A stretch of DNA of 64,000 nucleotides, from positions 248,001 to 312,000 of the forward strand of contig NZ_CADDWM010000011.1 of assembly GCF_902809835.1 (NCBI RefSeq). Direction: 5' to 3'. This DNA is from Agromyces sp. Marseille-P2726. GTDB lineage: Bacteria; Actinomycetota; Actinomycetes; Actinomycetales; Microbacteriaceae. Both the position numbers and the translations under genes were made by a program. Positions 16,554 through 24,712 of this stretch are shown here, one piece after another. The notes beneath the pieces were generated by a model. It did no database searches. It was not told the DNA's origin and saw only the letters and a program-made list of their open reading frames with translations. The number at the start of each line of letters is the position of its first letter. Positions within the stretch are counted from its first letter, which is position 1.

Positions 16554-17792
16554 ATGCATACCAAGAGATTGATGCCCGCGATCGCGACGATCGGCGCGAT
16601 CGCCCTGCTCGCAGGCTGCGCCGGCGGCGGCACCGAAGCCGCAACCGGTGGCGACGAGCCCGCTGGGGCTTTCGACTGGGCGTCGGTGACGCCCGTCGAG
16701 ATCACCGTCAGCAATATCTTCGCCCCGGGCGCGACCTCGACGAACCTGGTCGAGGACTGGATGGACCAGGTGACCGAGCTCACCGAGGGCGCGGTGACGT
16801 TCGACTACTACGAGGGTGGCGTCCTGCATCCGGCGACCGAGGCGATCAGTGCGCTCACCTCCGATCTGACCGACGTCACCTTCGTCAACAGCGGCACGTT
16901 CCCCGATCAACTGCCGATTCAGAATTGGAAGGACATCGCGATCCAGACGGCGACGAACGCGTTCGGCTACCCGAATACGAACATCGCGGGCATCGGGCAA
17001 CAGGTCATTCAGTATGGCGAAGAGAACTTCGCCCTCGATGAAGCCCGTGCGGCGGGCTTCGTCCCACTGATCCCGATGTACAGCGGACCCGCCGGTCTGC
17101 ATTGCACGCAGCCGTTCGAGACGAAGGCAGACCTTCAAGGCCGGACGGCGCGGGTGCCGAACGCAATCTCACAGGGCGAGAACGAAGCACTGGGCATGAC
17201 CACGGTCTTCCTGCCGCCGAATGAGCAGTACGAGGCCCTGCAGCGCGGGGTCGTCGACTGCGCGGTGAACGCAGCGACGACGATTCTCACCGCGGATCTG
17301 CTGGCGGTTTCGCCATGGGTCGCCTTCACCCACAACGCGGCGAGTTCCGGTGCGAACTGGGTGATCTCGACGTCGACCTGGGACTCCCTGATTCCCGAGA
17401 TCCAAGATGCCATGATCGAGGCCAGCTACGAGCCGCTTCTGCGGTTCACGCGCGACACACTCGACACTTACAAGGACATCGTGTCGGCGGCCGAGGCAGC
17501 TGGCGGAGGGATCATCGACGCCGCGGAGCTGAACCCGTACCTCGCCGAGTACTGGGAGGACCGCCCGAGCCTACTTGAGAGTGCGCCGTCCGGCCTCGCA
17601 GACCCGGAGGCCGCGCTCGAGTTCACCAACACCGTCGCCGAGACCTGGTGGGATTTCTCGATCGAGGATCTCGGTGTCCCGGTGGACAACGACAACATCG
17701 TCGAGGTACTCGAGCTCGGCGCCGACGTGCTCAGCGACAGCGAGTGGGACGCCTGGCTGCAGGCGGTCCGGGACAAGCTGGGTCAGCTGTAG
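16554..17792 (+). CDS. dctP: TRAP transporter substrate-binding lipoprotein
   Basis: 412 residues. The N-terminus MHTKRLMPAIATIGAIALL ends in the lipobox LAGC, so the mature protein is membrane-anchored outside. Typical DctP features: LQGRTARVPN with the ligand arginine, MTTVFLPPNEQYEALQRG, and the pair of cysteines (GLHC and VVDC) shared by the three DctP proteins in this window. It presumably binds an organic acid. No permease is adjacent; the only dctQM pair is at 24713-26892. ATG 16554 has ACGGAGTCTTCTG upstream. A strong hairpin follows the gene. Confidence 0.9.
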   Translation: MHTKRLMPAIATIGAIALLAGCAGGGTEAATGGDEPAGAFDWASVTPVEITVSNIFAPGATSTNLVEDWMDQVTELTEGAVTFDYYEGGVLHPATEAISALTSDLTDVTFVNSGTFPDQLPIQNWKDIAIQTATNAFGYPNTNIAGIGQQVIQYGEENFALDEARAAGFVPLIPMYSGPAGLHCTQPFETKADLQGRTARVPNAISQGENEALGMTTVFLPPNEQYEALQRGVVDCAVNAATTILTADLLAVSPWVAFTHNAASSGANWVISTSTWDSLIPEIQDAMIEASYEPLLRFTRDTLDTYKDIVSAAEAAGGGIIDAAELNPYLAEYWEDRPSLLESAPSGLADPEAALEFTNTVAETWWDFSIEDLGVPVDNDNIVEVLELGADVLSDSEWDAWLQAVRDKLGQL

Positions 17793-17811
17793 CGCAACCC
17801 GGTTCGCCGAT

Positions 17812-17858
17812 CTTCGCCCACGTCCTCGCTCGCGCGCACGCCGAGGACGTGGGCGAAG
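17812..17858 (+). terminator. Hairpin terminator after the second dctP
   Basis: A perfect 17-base inverted repeat: left arm CTTCGCCCACGTCCTCG at 17812-17828, right arm 17842-17858, loop 13 bases. It starts 20 bases after the dctP stop. There is no clear T-run, as is common for actinobacterial terminators. It separates dctP from the VOC gene. Confidence 0.75.
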
Positions 17859-17962
17859 CCGACCCGGCCCTGCGTACCGGATCGCCATTGCGGGAGAGCT
17901 TGGTCTCGTGCCCGCCATCTCCTGATCATCATCCGACCCTGCGAGACCGCTGGAGTGTGCCC

Positions 17963-18427
17963 GTGACGCCCGACCCGCAGTACCCCGCGATCTACCATCT
18001 GGGCTTCGTCGTGCCGGATTTCGATGCGTCGCGCGAGATCAATGGCGCATTCCTGGGCGACCTCGACTTCTACCGCCGCTTCACACTGGAGGTCGATGAC
18101 GTCTCGTACCGCGGCACGACGGTGTCGTACTCCGCCGAGATCGCCTTCTACGACTCGAGGAACATCCGCATCGAGCTGATCCAGCCGATTGGCGAGGGGC
18201 CGTCGCCGTACCACGATCACCTGGCGGCGCATGGGGGCCGTCCGAGCGTGCATCACGTCGCGTATCTCGTCGAGTCGATCGACGAGCATCTCACGCGAGC
18301 GACGGGGCGGGGCAGCAGCCCTCGCCTCATCCTCGAGGCACCGCTTCCCGCAGGCAATGGAAGGTACGCCTATTACGACGGTCTCCTCGACGGAGTCGTC
18401 GTGGAGTTCCTCGAGCGCCACTCGTGA
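17963..18427 (+). CDS. VOC-family (glyoxalase/bleomycin-resistance fold) protein
   Basis: 154 residues with two beta-alpha-beta-beta-beta modules: first IYHLGFVVPDFDASREI and, in the second, VHHVAYLVESIDEHL, with RNIRIELIQPIGEG ending the first module and GVVVEFLERHS at the C-terminus. His in YHLG, Glu in IELIQ, His in HHVAY and Glu in VVEFLE fit a metal site. Family members include epimerases such as methylmalonyl-CoA epimerase, dioxygenases and lyases; the reaction here is unknown. Start GTG 17963 has GGAG seven bases upstream; GTG 17957 also possible. The gene ends convergently, seven bases from the SDR at 18435. Confidence 0.78.
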   Translation: MTPDPQYPAIYHLGFVVPDFDASREINGAFLGDLDFYRRFTLEVDDVSYRGTTVSYSAEIAFYDSRNIRIELIQPIGEGPSPYHDHLAAHGGRPSVHHVAYLVESIDEHLTRATGRGSSPRLILEAPLPAGNGRYAYYDGLLDGVVVEFLERHS

Positions 18428-18434
18428 ACTGCCA

Positions 18435-19196
18435 TCAGAGGTGCATGCCGCCGCTCGCCTCGATGACCTGTCCCGTGATCCATGCGCCGTCGTCAGACGC
18501 GAGGAAGCCGACGACGCCCGCGATGTCCCGGGGTTGGCCGAGCCGGCCCAGAGCCGTCCCAGCCACGGTGCCGGCCAGCCGATCGGGGTCCGAGATCACG
18601 GCACCGATGAATGGCGTCTCCGTTGCACCCGGGGCGACCGCGTTGACGCTGATCCCCCGATCGCCGAGGCCCGCCGCGAGCGAGACGCTGAATGAGTTGA
18701 TCGCGGCCTTGCTCATGCCGTAGGCGATCGAGCGTGGGTACGCCGCGCGGGACACCATCGACGAGATGTTGACGATGCGACCGCCGTCGCGCATCCGCTC
18801 GACCGCCTGTTGCGTAACGAAGAAGGTGCCCTTGGTGTTCGTGTCGAACAGCCGGTCGAAGGCCGCCTCGTCGACCGCGTCGATCGATCCGGGCGCGGCG
18901 ATGCCGGCGTTGTTGACCAGCACGTCGAGCTTGGTGAGACCGCGCTGCGCGAGCACGTCGTCGATCCGGTCGAAGAGTTGCTCGATCGACGCGACCCTCG
19001 TCAGGTCGGCTCCGACCGGGATGGCCTCCCCTCCGTCGTCCTCGATGAGCCGCTGGGTCTCGGCTGCACTCGCGGCGTCGCGGCCATAGTGGGCCAGCAC
19101 GAGGTGTCCATCAGCGGCGAGGCGACGTGCGATCTCGCGCCCGATGCCGCCGGATGCTCCAGTGACCAGGGCCACCTTGTCCGTCGATTCCAGCAT
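18435..19196 (-). CDS. Short-chain dehydrogenase/reductase
   Basis: 253 residues, classical SDR. Cofactor motif TGASGGIGREIA near residue 15, NNAG in VLVNNAGIAAP, catalytic Ser in NISSMVSRA, YGMSK active-site Tyr/Lys, and the end GQVIEASGGMHL. It resembles FabG-like 3-oxoacyl reductases or alcohol dehydrogenases; substrate unknown. Start ATG 19196 has AAGGAGCGTG upstream; the longer frame back to 19715 overlaps the AKR gene. It is last of a four-gene minus operon (hydrolase, AKR, AKR, SDR). Confidence 0.88.
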   Translation of the reverse strand: MLESTDKVALVTGASGGIGREIARRLAADGHLVLAHYGRDAASAAETQRLIEDDGGEAIPVGADLTRVASIEQLFDRIDDVLAQRGLTKLDVLVNNAGIAAPGSIDAVDEAAFDRLFDTNTKGTFFVTQQAVERMRDGGRIVNISSMVSRAAYPRSIAYGMSKAAINSFSVSLAAGLGDRGISVNAVAPGATETPFIGAVISDPDRLAGTVAGTALGRLGQPRDIAGVVGFLASDDGAWITGQVIEASGGMHL

Positions 19197-19198
19197 GA

Positions 19199-20038
19199 TC
19201 ACGCTCCTTGCTCCGTCGTGTGGACCATGGGGTTCGGTCCGAACCCGCCGTCCGCTCGCGCGAGCGCGGCGATCTCGGCGTGATCGCGATCGGTGAGGCT
19301 CAGCTCGAGCGCCGCGACGTTCGCAGCCAGGTGTGCGGGCGACGCCGCCTTCGGGATCACCACGAGCCCCAGGTCGAGGTGCCAGCGCAGCACGACGGCA
19401 GCGGGCGAGCACGAATGCCGCTCGGCGATCGCCACGATCGTCGGGTTCGCAAGTGCGCGTCCGTGTTCGAGCGGGCTCCAGCTTTCGGTGAGGATGCCGC
19501 GCGCCGCGTTCGCCGTCCGCATCTCGGGCTGCGGGTAGGCCGGATGCAGCTCGATCTGGTTCACCGCGGGGGCTACCCCGGTGTCGCCGATGAGTTCGTC
19601 GAGGAGCGGTGCGGGGAAGTTGCACACGCCGATCGAGTGCACTCGGCCCTCGTCGCGCAACCGCACCATGGCGCGCCAGGTCTCGCGATACTTCCCCTTG
19701 GGAGGTTGCGGCCAATGCAGCAGGTAGAGGTCGATGCGCCCGATCGCCTCCTCGCTGCGGTCGAAGGCGCGCAGCGCGGAATCGAACCCGTGGGCCGCAT
19801 TCGGCAGCTTCGTGGCGACGAACAGCTCGTCGCGCGACACCTCGAGGCGCCGGATCCCCTCGCCGATACCGGCCTCGTTGCCGTAGTGGGTCGCCGTGTC
19901 GAAGTGGCGGTAGCCGAGGGCGGCCGCTTCCGCGAGCACAGCAGGAAGCTCGTCGGCCGGGATGTACATGACACCGAGCCCGAGCTGCGGGATCGCGGCG
20001 CCGTCATTCATCTTCAGCACAGGCGCCAGTCGTGTCAT
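19199..20038 (-). CDS. Aldo/keto reductase
   Basis: 279 residues, the normal AKR length. Motifs: LGLGVMYIPADE, YRHFDTATHYGNE with the active-site Asp and Tyr, VATKL with the Lys, DLYLLHWPQPP with the His, and VIPKAASPAHLAAN for cofactor binding. It resembles AKR5-type 2,5-diketo-gluconate reductases. It reduces a carbonyl with NADPH. ATG 20038 overlaps the stop of the preceding AKR gene by ATGA, and its own stop is two bases from the SDR start. Confidence 0.9.
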   Translation of the reverse strand: MTRLAPVLKMNDGAAIPQLGLGVMYIPADELPAVLAEAAALGYRHFDTATHYGNEAGIGEGIRRLEVSRDELFVATKLPNAAHGFDSALRAFDRSEEAIGRIDLYLLHWPQPPKGKYRETWRAMVRLRDEGRVHSIGVCNFPAPLLDELIGDTGVAPAVNQIELHPAYPQPEMRTANAARGILTESWSPLEHGRALANPTIVAIAERHSCSPAAVVLRWHLDLGLVVIPKAASPAHLAANVAALELSLTDRDHAEIAALARADGGFGPNPMVHTTEQGA

Positions 20039-21057
20039 CCGACGCGCCCTTCCACCGCATACGCGGGATCGTTGTAGCCCGGCGTCGACGGATGCCCCGG
20101 GGAGACAAGAGCGTCGACCGCGGCCTCGTCCTCGAGGCCGATTCGCGTTTGCGCGGACGAAAGGTACGCCTCCCACTGGTCGAACGTCCGTGGTCCGACG
20201 ATCATCGAGCTGATGGCCCGGTTGGCCAGCACCCAGCCGATGGCGAAGTCGGCGAGCGCCATCCCTTTGTCCGCAGCATGCCGCGACAGTTGGTCGGCGA
20301 TGTCGAGGGAATCCGCGCGCCATTCGGTCTGCAGCATCCGGGCGTCGCCGCGACCCGCACGGCTCGCCGGATCGGGCTCCGCTCCAGGTCGGTACTTGCC
20401 GGTCAGCACGCCGCGGGCGAGTGGGCTGTAGCTGACGATTCCGACACCGTAGTGCAGGGATGCCGGAATGAGCTCTCGCTCTGCGCTTCGGTCGACCATG
20501 CTGTACACCGGCTGACTCGCCACCGGCCGGTCGAGTCCGAATTGGTCGGCCAGCTGGCAGACCAGCCCCACGCGCCATCCCGCGAAGTTCGAGACGCCGA
20601 AGTATCGCAGCTTGCCCTGCCGCACGAGGTCCCCCAGCGCTCGTACGGCTTCGGGGAGTGCCGCGTCGCTGAAGCTTCGGTGCAGGTACAGGATGTCGAT
20701 GTAGTCGCTGCCGAGCCTGCGCAGGCTGGCGTCGACGGATTCGACGATCCACTTACGAGACTGTCCGCCCTGGTTCGGCCCCGGGCCCATCGAGTTGCCG
20801 CGCTTCGTCGCGACGACCCAGTGGTCGCGGTCGTCCTTGATCGCTGTTCCGGTCACGACCTCGGATTCGCCGCCGTTGTAGACGTCGGCGGTGTCGATGA
20901 AGTTGACGCCCTCATCGCGAGCACTCGCGATGATGCGTTGCGCTGTCGCGGCATCCGTCGGCCCCCCGAACATCATGGTGCCGAGGCACAGGCGGGACAC
21001 CTGCAGACCGCTTCGGCCCAGCGACCGGTAGTCCATCGTGGCGGGCGCGGTGCTCAT
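20035..21057 (-). CDS. Aldo/keto reductase, larger (AKR11/Gfo-like, general oxidoreductase type)
   Basis: 340 residues. LGRSGLQVSRLCLGTMMFGG at the start is typical of the longer YhdN/AKR11-type proteins; FIDTADVYNGGESE gives Asp and Tyr, VVATKRGNSMGPGPNQ the Lys, DILYLHRS the His, and LRYFGVSNF follows. It belongs to a different AKR branch from its neighbour. ATG 21057 overlaps the hydrolase stop (ATGA), so the operon is tightly coupled. Confidence 0.9.
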   Translation of the reverse strand: MSTAPATMDYRSLGRSGLQVSRLCLGTMMFGGPTDAATAQRIIASARDEGVNFIDTADVYNGGESEVVTGTAIKDDRDHWVVATKRGNSMGPGPNQGGQSRKWIVESVDASLRRLGSDYIDILYLHRSFSDAALPEAVRALGDLVRQGKLRYFGVSNFAGWRVGLVCQLADQFGLDRPVASQPVYSMVDRSAERELIPASLHYGVGIVSYSPLARGVLTGKYRPGAEPDPASRAGRGDARMLQTEWRADSLDIADQLSRHAADKGMALADFAIGWVLANRAISSMIVGPRTFDQWEAYLSSAQTRIGLEDEAAVDALVSPGHPSTPGYNDPAYAVEGRVG

Positions 21058-21830
21058 TGGGCGTTGCGGAAGAAGTCGCGGAGGGCCGCCGCGACCGCCT
21101 CGGGCTGCTCGAGCGGCGGCGTGTGTCCGGCGCCCTTGATTCCGACGAGCGTGCCCCGCTGCACGTTCTCGGCGATGAATCGCATTTTGCCTTCAGCGTC
21201 TCCGGTGTCGAACTCGCTCCAGACGGAGAGCACGGGCACGCTGATCGATCCGAGGTGGTCGCCGACGTCGTGCTCGTCGAGGGCTTCGAGGTAGCGGGCA
21301 TACGTCTCGTCGTCCGCGGTGGAGAGCGCCTCCACGAGGGCGCCGATCTGCGCCCCGCGCGTCGTCTTCGCGCCGGGCGCAAACCATCGCTCATCGACGT
21401 CTGACGCCCGGGATGCCGTTCCATCCTTCCGGACAGCCGCGGCCATGGGCGCCATGCTCGGGTCCCCGGACTTGCGGGCCACGCTGCAGACGGCCGCGAC
21501 GGCGACGACACGGTCGGGATGCCGCCGCCCGAGTTCGAGGGCGACTGCGCCGCTGATCGAATCGCCCGCGTAGTACGCCTTCTCGACGCCCAGGTCATCG
21601 ATCAGTCGAACCACCGCATCCGCCAGGTCGCCGATCGAGAAGGCCTCGTGCACGGCTGGTGCGCCGTTGAAGCCGAAGTGTTCGAACGTCACGGTGCGGA
21701 AGTCGGGCGCCAGCAGCTCGGCCACCTCATCCCACATCGATGCCGGCGCGCCCAGCGCGGGCCCGAGGATCAGCAGCGGGGCGTCGGGGCGTCCGACCGG
21801 TCGATTCGCGAACAGGTCCAGGCGAAGCAT
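21054..21830 (-). CDS. Alpha/beta hydrolase (3-oxoadipate enol-lactonase-like)
   Basis: 258 residues. The nucleophile elbow is GDSISG after KAYYA; WSEFDTGD provides the acid region, and GHTPPLEQPE carries the catalytic His. The oxyanion region GPALGAPASMWDEV resembles PcaD-type enol-lactonases. It could open a lactone or ester made by the oxygenases. ATG 21830 follows AGGAGATCAAGG; the longer frame to 21920 runs into the promoter. It is first gene of the 21830-18435 operon and divergent from the MDR gene at 21941. Confidence 0.85.
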   Translation of the reverse strand: MLRLDLFANRPVGRPDAPLLILGPALGAPASMWDEVAELLAPDFRTVTFEHFGFNGAPAVHEAFSIGDLADAVVRLIDDLGVEKAYYAGDSISGAVALELGRRHPDRVVAVAAVCSVARKSGDPSMAPMAAAVRKDGTASRASDVDERWFAPGAKTTRGAQIGALVEALSTADDETYARYLEALDEHDVGDHLGSISVPVLSVWSEFDTGDAEGKMRFIAENVQRGTLVGIKGAGHTPPLEQPEAVAAALRDFFRNAQ

Positions 21831-21857
21831 CCTTGATCTCCTATAAACCTTGTTGAA

Positions 21858-21883
21858 ATTATAATGACACTGAATCACACTGA
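21858..21883. promoter_or_regulatory. Bidirectional -10 region with direct repeat
   Basis: ATTATAAT at 21858-21865 is self-complementary and gives a perfect TATAAT -10 box on both strands between the divergent genes at 21830 and 21941. Just beside it ACACTGA occurs twice, at 21867-21873 and 21877-21883, ten bases apart, a possible activator or repressor site. No good -35 box is seen on the plus strand at normal spacing, which fits an activated promoter. Confidence 0.45.
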
Positions 21884-21940
21884 TACGCTCGAGACAATCC
21901 CCGCAGTGGTCACTGCCCATCCGCTTGGAAGGACCCTCCG

Positions 21941-23068
21941 ATGTCGAGCTCTGCGCCGTTCGCCCGCGCCGCGGCCTATCGAGGCCCCGAGAACATGAGC
22001 CTCGAGGAGTTCCCGATCCCCGAGATCGGTGACGACGAGCTGCTGCTCGAGGTCATCATGTGCGGGGTGGATGGCTCGGAGCTGGCCATGTACCGGGGCG
22101 CCTTCGACTATGTCAACGAGCGAGTCCCCGTCATCTTCGGGGATGAGATCATCGGCCGGGTTGCGCAGATCGGCCCGGTCGCGGCCGAGCGACGCGGACT
22201 GGCTGTCGGCGATCGAGTGATCGTCGAAGCCCGCTGGCCATGCAACGAGGGTTGCCACGCCTGCGATCGCGGTCAGTACTACCTGTGCGAGCGACGCGGC
22301 CTGAAGAACGGCTACGGCACGCTCTCGGCGAAGGAGCCCCCTCATCTCTGGGGCGGCTACTCCACCCACACCTTCGTCCCCCCTGAGGCGCTCGTCTACT
22401 CGGTGCCCGACGACCTCTCCGACCGCACCGCACTGATCGCCGGCTCGCCGTTCGCCAACGGCATCCGGTGGGCGGATGCCACGGACGTGCCGGTCGGCGG
22501 GCACATCGCCGTGATCGGGCCCGGCCCCCAAGGCCTCAGCTGCGCGCTCGCGGCCATCGCCACGGGCCGACGCGCGACGCTGATCGGGCTCGAAGCCGAC
22601 GCCGAACGATTGAAGCTCGCCGCGGAGTTCGGTGCGACCACATTCGTGACGAGCCGCGACAACTCCCCCGAGGCGATCGTGCAGGCGGCCGCCGACATCG
22701 TGGCGCAGCACGGAGATGTCGACGGCGTCATCGAGGTCTCCGGCTCACCGGCCGGCAAAGCCCTGGCCATGAACCTGGTGCGTGTGCTCGGAACGGTTGT
22801 GAGCTCGGCATCCCCGAATCCGTCGACGCAACCATTCGATTGGCGACTGCTGATGTGGAAGGAGATCACCCTGAAAGGCCGTCTCTCGCATCCGCATACC
22901 GTCGAGACGGCGTTCGAGCGCGCGCGGGAGTTGCGCGACCGGGGCATCGATCTCGGCGACTGGATCACGCACGTCTTCCCGCTGGACGAGGTCGCGGACG
23001 CGATCCGCACCGCTGCCTATCAGACCGAGGAACGGCCGATCAAGGTGGCGCTCGACCCGCGAGCGTGA
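21941..23068 (+). CDS. MDR-family zinc-type dehydrogenase with altered catalytic zinc ligand
   Basis: 375 residues, medium-chain dehydrogenase fold. Cys40 (IMCGVDGSE) is the first catalytic ligand, but the usual GHE is GDE, giving Asp67-Glu68. The structural zinc loop is CNEGCHACDRGQYYLC. The Rossmann motif is VIGPGPQGLSCA. The paralogue at 4943 keeps His67. Asp can ligate zinc, so the enzyme may still be active but with altered chemistry. It is first gene of a plus operon with an SDR and an alpha/beta-fold protein. Start ATG 21941 has AAGGACC upstream. Confidence 0.85.
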   Translation: MSSSAPFARAAAYRGPENMSLEEFPIPEIGDDELLLEVIMCGVDGSELAMYRGAFDYVNERVPVIFGDEIIGRVAQIGPVAAERRGLAVGDRVIVEARWPCNEGCHACDRGQYYLCERRGLKNGYGTLSAKEPPHLWGGYSTHTFVPPEALVYSVPDDLSDRTALIAGSPFANGIRWADATDVPVGGHIAVIGPGPQGLSCALAAIATGRRATLIGLEADAERLKLAAEFGATTFVTSRDNSPEAIVQAAADIVAQHGDVDGVIEVSGSPAGKALAMNLVRVLGTVVSSASPNPSTQPFDWRLLMWKEITLKGRLSHPHTVETAFERARELRDRGIDLGDWITHVFPLDEVADAIRTAAYQTEERPIKVALDPRA

Positions 23069-23101
23069 GCTCACGCACGCAGCACCGACAGGAGTGAGAC
23101 C

Positions 23102-23890
23102 GTGGCATTCGATGTTGCAGGGCGAGTGATCTTCATCACCGGTGCCGCGAGCGGGATCGGAGCCGGTATCGCTGAGATCTTCGCCGGCGAGGGCGCGACC
23201 GTCGTCGCAGCGGATCTCTCCGCCGATCGCCTCGCCGACGAGGTGACCCGGATCAACGGACTCGGCCTACGCGGAACGGTCCATGCGGCGAAGCTCGACG
23301 TGACCGATGCGGCGGAAGTGGATCGGATCCTCGAAGCCGTGGCCGCCGAGCATGGTGGCATCGATGCCGTCGTCAACTCCGCCGGCATCTTCATCGACAT
23401 CGATCCACATGAGATCGACACCGATGCCGTGCGAAGGGTGATGGAGGTGAACTTCTTCGGCACGCTCAATGTGTGCAGGTCGGCCACCAGACATCTCGTC
23501 GCCCGCAGGGGCAGCCTCGTCAACCTGGCCACAGGGGGCCTGGATCGGCCGCTGCCGCCGCAACTCGCGTATGTCGCCTCGAAGGCCGCTGTCGTCGAGT
23601 TGACGCGAACCATGGCCTTGGCGCTCGGCCGCGACGGAGTCCGCGTGAACGCCGTCGCGCCCGGCTACATCGACACGCCGATGATCCGCCGAAACCACAC
23701 GCTGCCCGACGGAACGCTCTCCGCTGAGTGGGAACAGCAGCTCGAAGCCTATCGCTCGTACTCGCCGCTTCACGTCGTCGGGGAACCGAGCGACGTCGCG
23801 TGGTGCGTCGTCTACCTCGTCTCCGACGAAGCGAAGTTCGTGACCGGGCAGACGTTCCGGCCGAACGGCGGCTTCGTCGTCCCACGCTGA
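23102..23890 (+). CDS. Short-chain dehydrogenase/reductase
   Basis: 262 residues. TGAASGIGAGIAE cofactor motif, VNSAGIFIDID (NSAG in place of NNAG), a Thr in LVNLATGG where the catalytic Ser usually sits, YVASK for Tyr and Lys, and the C-terminal GQTFRPNGGFVVPR. The Ser-to-Thr change is worth noting but the exact alignment is uncertain. GTG 23102 follows ACAGGAGTGAGACC. It ends with the same PNGG-type tail as the SDR at 47467, suggesting common ancestry. Confidence 0.87.
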   Translation: MAFDVAGRVIFITGAASGIGAGIAEIFAGEGATVVAADLSADRLADEVTRINGLGLRGTVHAAKLDVTDAAEVDRILEAVAAEHGGIDAVVNSAGIFIDIDPHEIDTDAVRRVMEVNFFGTLNVCRSATRHLVARRGSLVNLATGGLDRPLPPQLAYVASKAAVVELTRTMALALGRDGVRVNAVAPGYIDTPMIRRNHTLPDGTLSAEWEQQLEAYRSYSPLHVVGEPSDVAWCVVYLVSDEAKFVTGQTFRPNGGFVVPR

Positions 23891-23894
23891 CGCG

Positions 23895-24632
23895 ATGGCC
23901 GCGGTGCGAGACGGATTCGTCGGTTCACACGAGGGGCAGATCCATTTCCTGACCGCGGGTCACGGCGATCCGCTCGTGCTGCTGCCCCATGGCGGTCGCT
24001 CAGCGCAGATGTACGGAGGATTGATCCCGATTCTCGCTCAGCATCGGCGTGTGATCGCGCTCGATCCTCCAGGCACGGGCGAGTCATACCTTCCCGATGG
24101 TCGCCGAAGCATTCCCGAGCTCGCCGAGACGCTTCATGCGGCTGCGCGGAAAGTGGCTAAATCCCGCTACACGCTGTACGGCATGAACGGGGGAAACAAG
24201 CTCGGCGCCGCCATGGCGGCCGCGCACCCCGAGGCGATCGACGGATTCATCTTCGCCGGCCTCACCCACAGCATCGTGTTGTCGAACAGTGCTCGAGAGG
24301 TGACACTCGGCCGGCACCCCGCCGTGCGTTTGCTGCTCGACGCGGATAACCGGGACGACGCGTGGCGGCGGGACTTCTGCCGAGCGGTCATCGACTACGA
24401 CCTGGAGACGGCACTGCGCTCCCTGACGGTTCCGCTCGCCGTGCTCGAGTTCGCCACCGAGGAGGAGGACGAGCGGATCGGCCGGCAGGGGGAAGCGCTC
24501 GCCGCCGAGTTGGGGGCGGCCGCGGCATCCGTGATCGAATTGTCGGCCGGTGACCCGGTGTCACTGGAGGATCGTCCCGACGAGCTCGCCTACGCCATCC
24601 GAATGCTGTCGGATGCCATGTCGCACACCTGA
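23895..24632 (+). CDS. Alpha/beta-hydrolase-fold protein lacking catalytic Ser and His
   Basis: 245 residues with the fold's landmarks: PLVLLPHGGRSAQMYGG for the oxyanion loop, VIALDPPGTGES, and the elbow strand TLYGMNGGNKLG. The elbow has Asn98 where the nucleophile should be (GxSxG becomes GMNGG). The C-terminal position where GH is expected reads GDPVSLEDRP. With both Ser and His missing it is unlikely to be a normal esterase. It may be a cofactor-free oxygenase-like or binding protein, or a different lyase. ATG 23895 lies four bases after the SDR stop; its ribosome site is weak. Confidence 0.75.
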   Translation: MAAVRDGFVGSHEGQIHFLTAGHGDPLVLLPHGGRSAQMYGGLIPILAQHRRVIALDPPGTGESYLPDGRRSIPELAETLHAAARKVAKSRYTLYGMNGGNKLGAAMAAAHPEAIDGFIFAGLTHSIVLSNSAREVTLGRHPAVRLLLDADNRDDAWRRDFCRAVIDYDLETALRSLTVPLAVLEFATEEEDERIGRQGEALAAELGAAAASVIELSAGDPVSLEDRPDELAYAIRMLSDAMSHT

Positions 24633-24661
24633 GCGCGCCGTTGATCTTCCGTACCACGCGA

Positions 24662-24697
24662 AACCCCTCGGAAGCTCGTTCGAGCGTCCGAGGGGTT
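24662..24697. terminator. Bidirectional terminator hairpin
   Basis: Perfect 10-base arms AACCCCTCGG (24662-24671) and CCGAGGGGTT (24688-24697), with a nested GCTCG/CGAGC stem inside. It sits between the convergent hydrolase-like gene (ends 24632) and dctM (ends 24713), so it can stop transcripts from both sides. Confidence 0.85.
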
Positions 24698-24712
24698 CTG
24701 CGCGCTGTGCGG

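Noticed and set aside
19197..19715. N-terminal extension of the SDR at 18435
   Set aside because: Overlaps the aldo/keto reductase gene; ATG 19196 has a good ribosome site and begins right before the cofactor motif.
20039..20752. N-terminal extension of the AKR at 19199
   Set aside because: Overlaps the second AKR gene; ATG 20038 overlaps that gene's stop by ATGA.
24662..24697. A riboswitch or attenuator for the dctM side
   Set aside because: The hairpin is between two convergent stop codons, so it cannot control a downstream start; a terminator is the simple reading.
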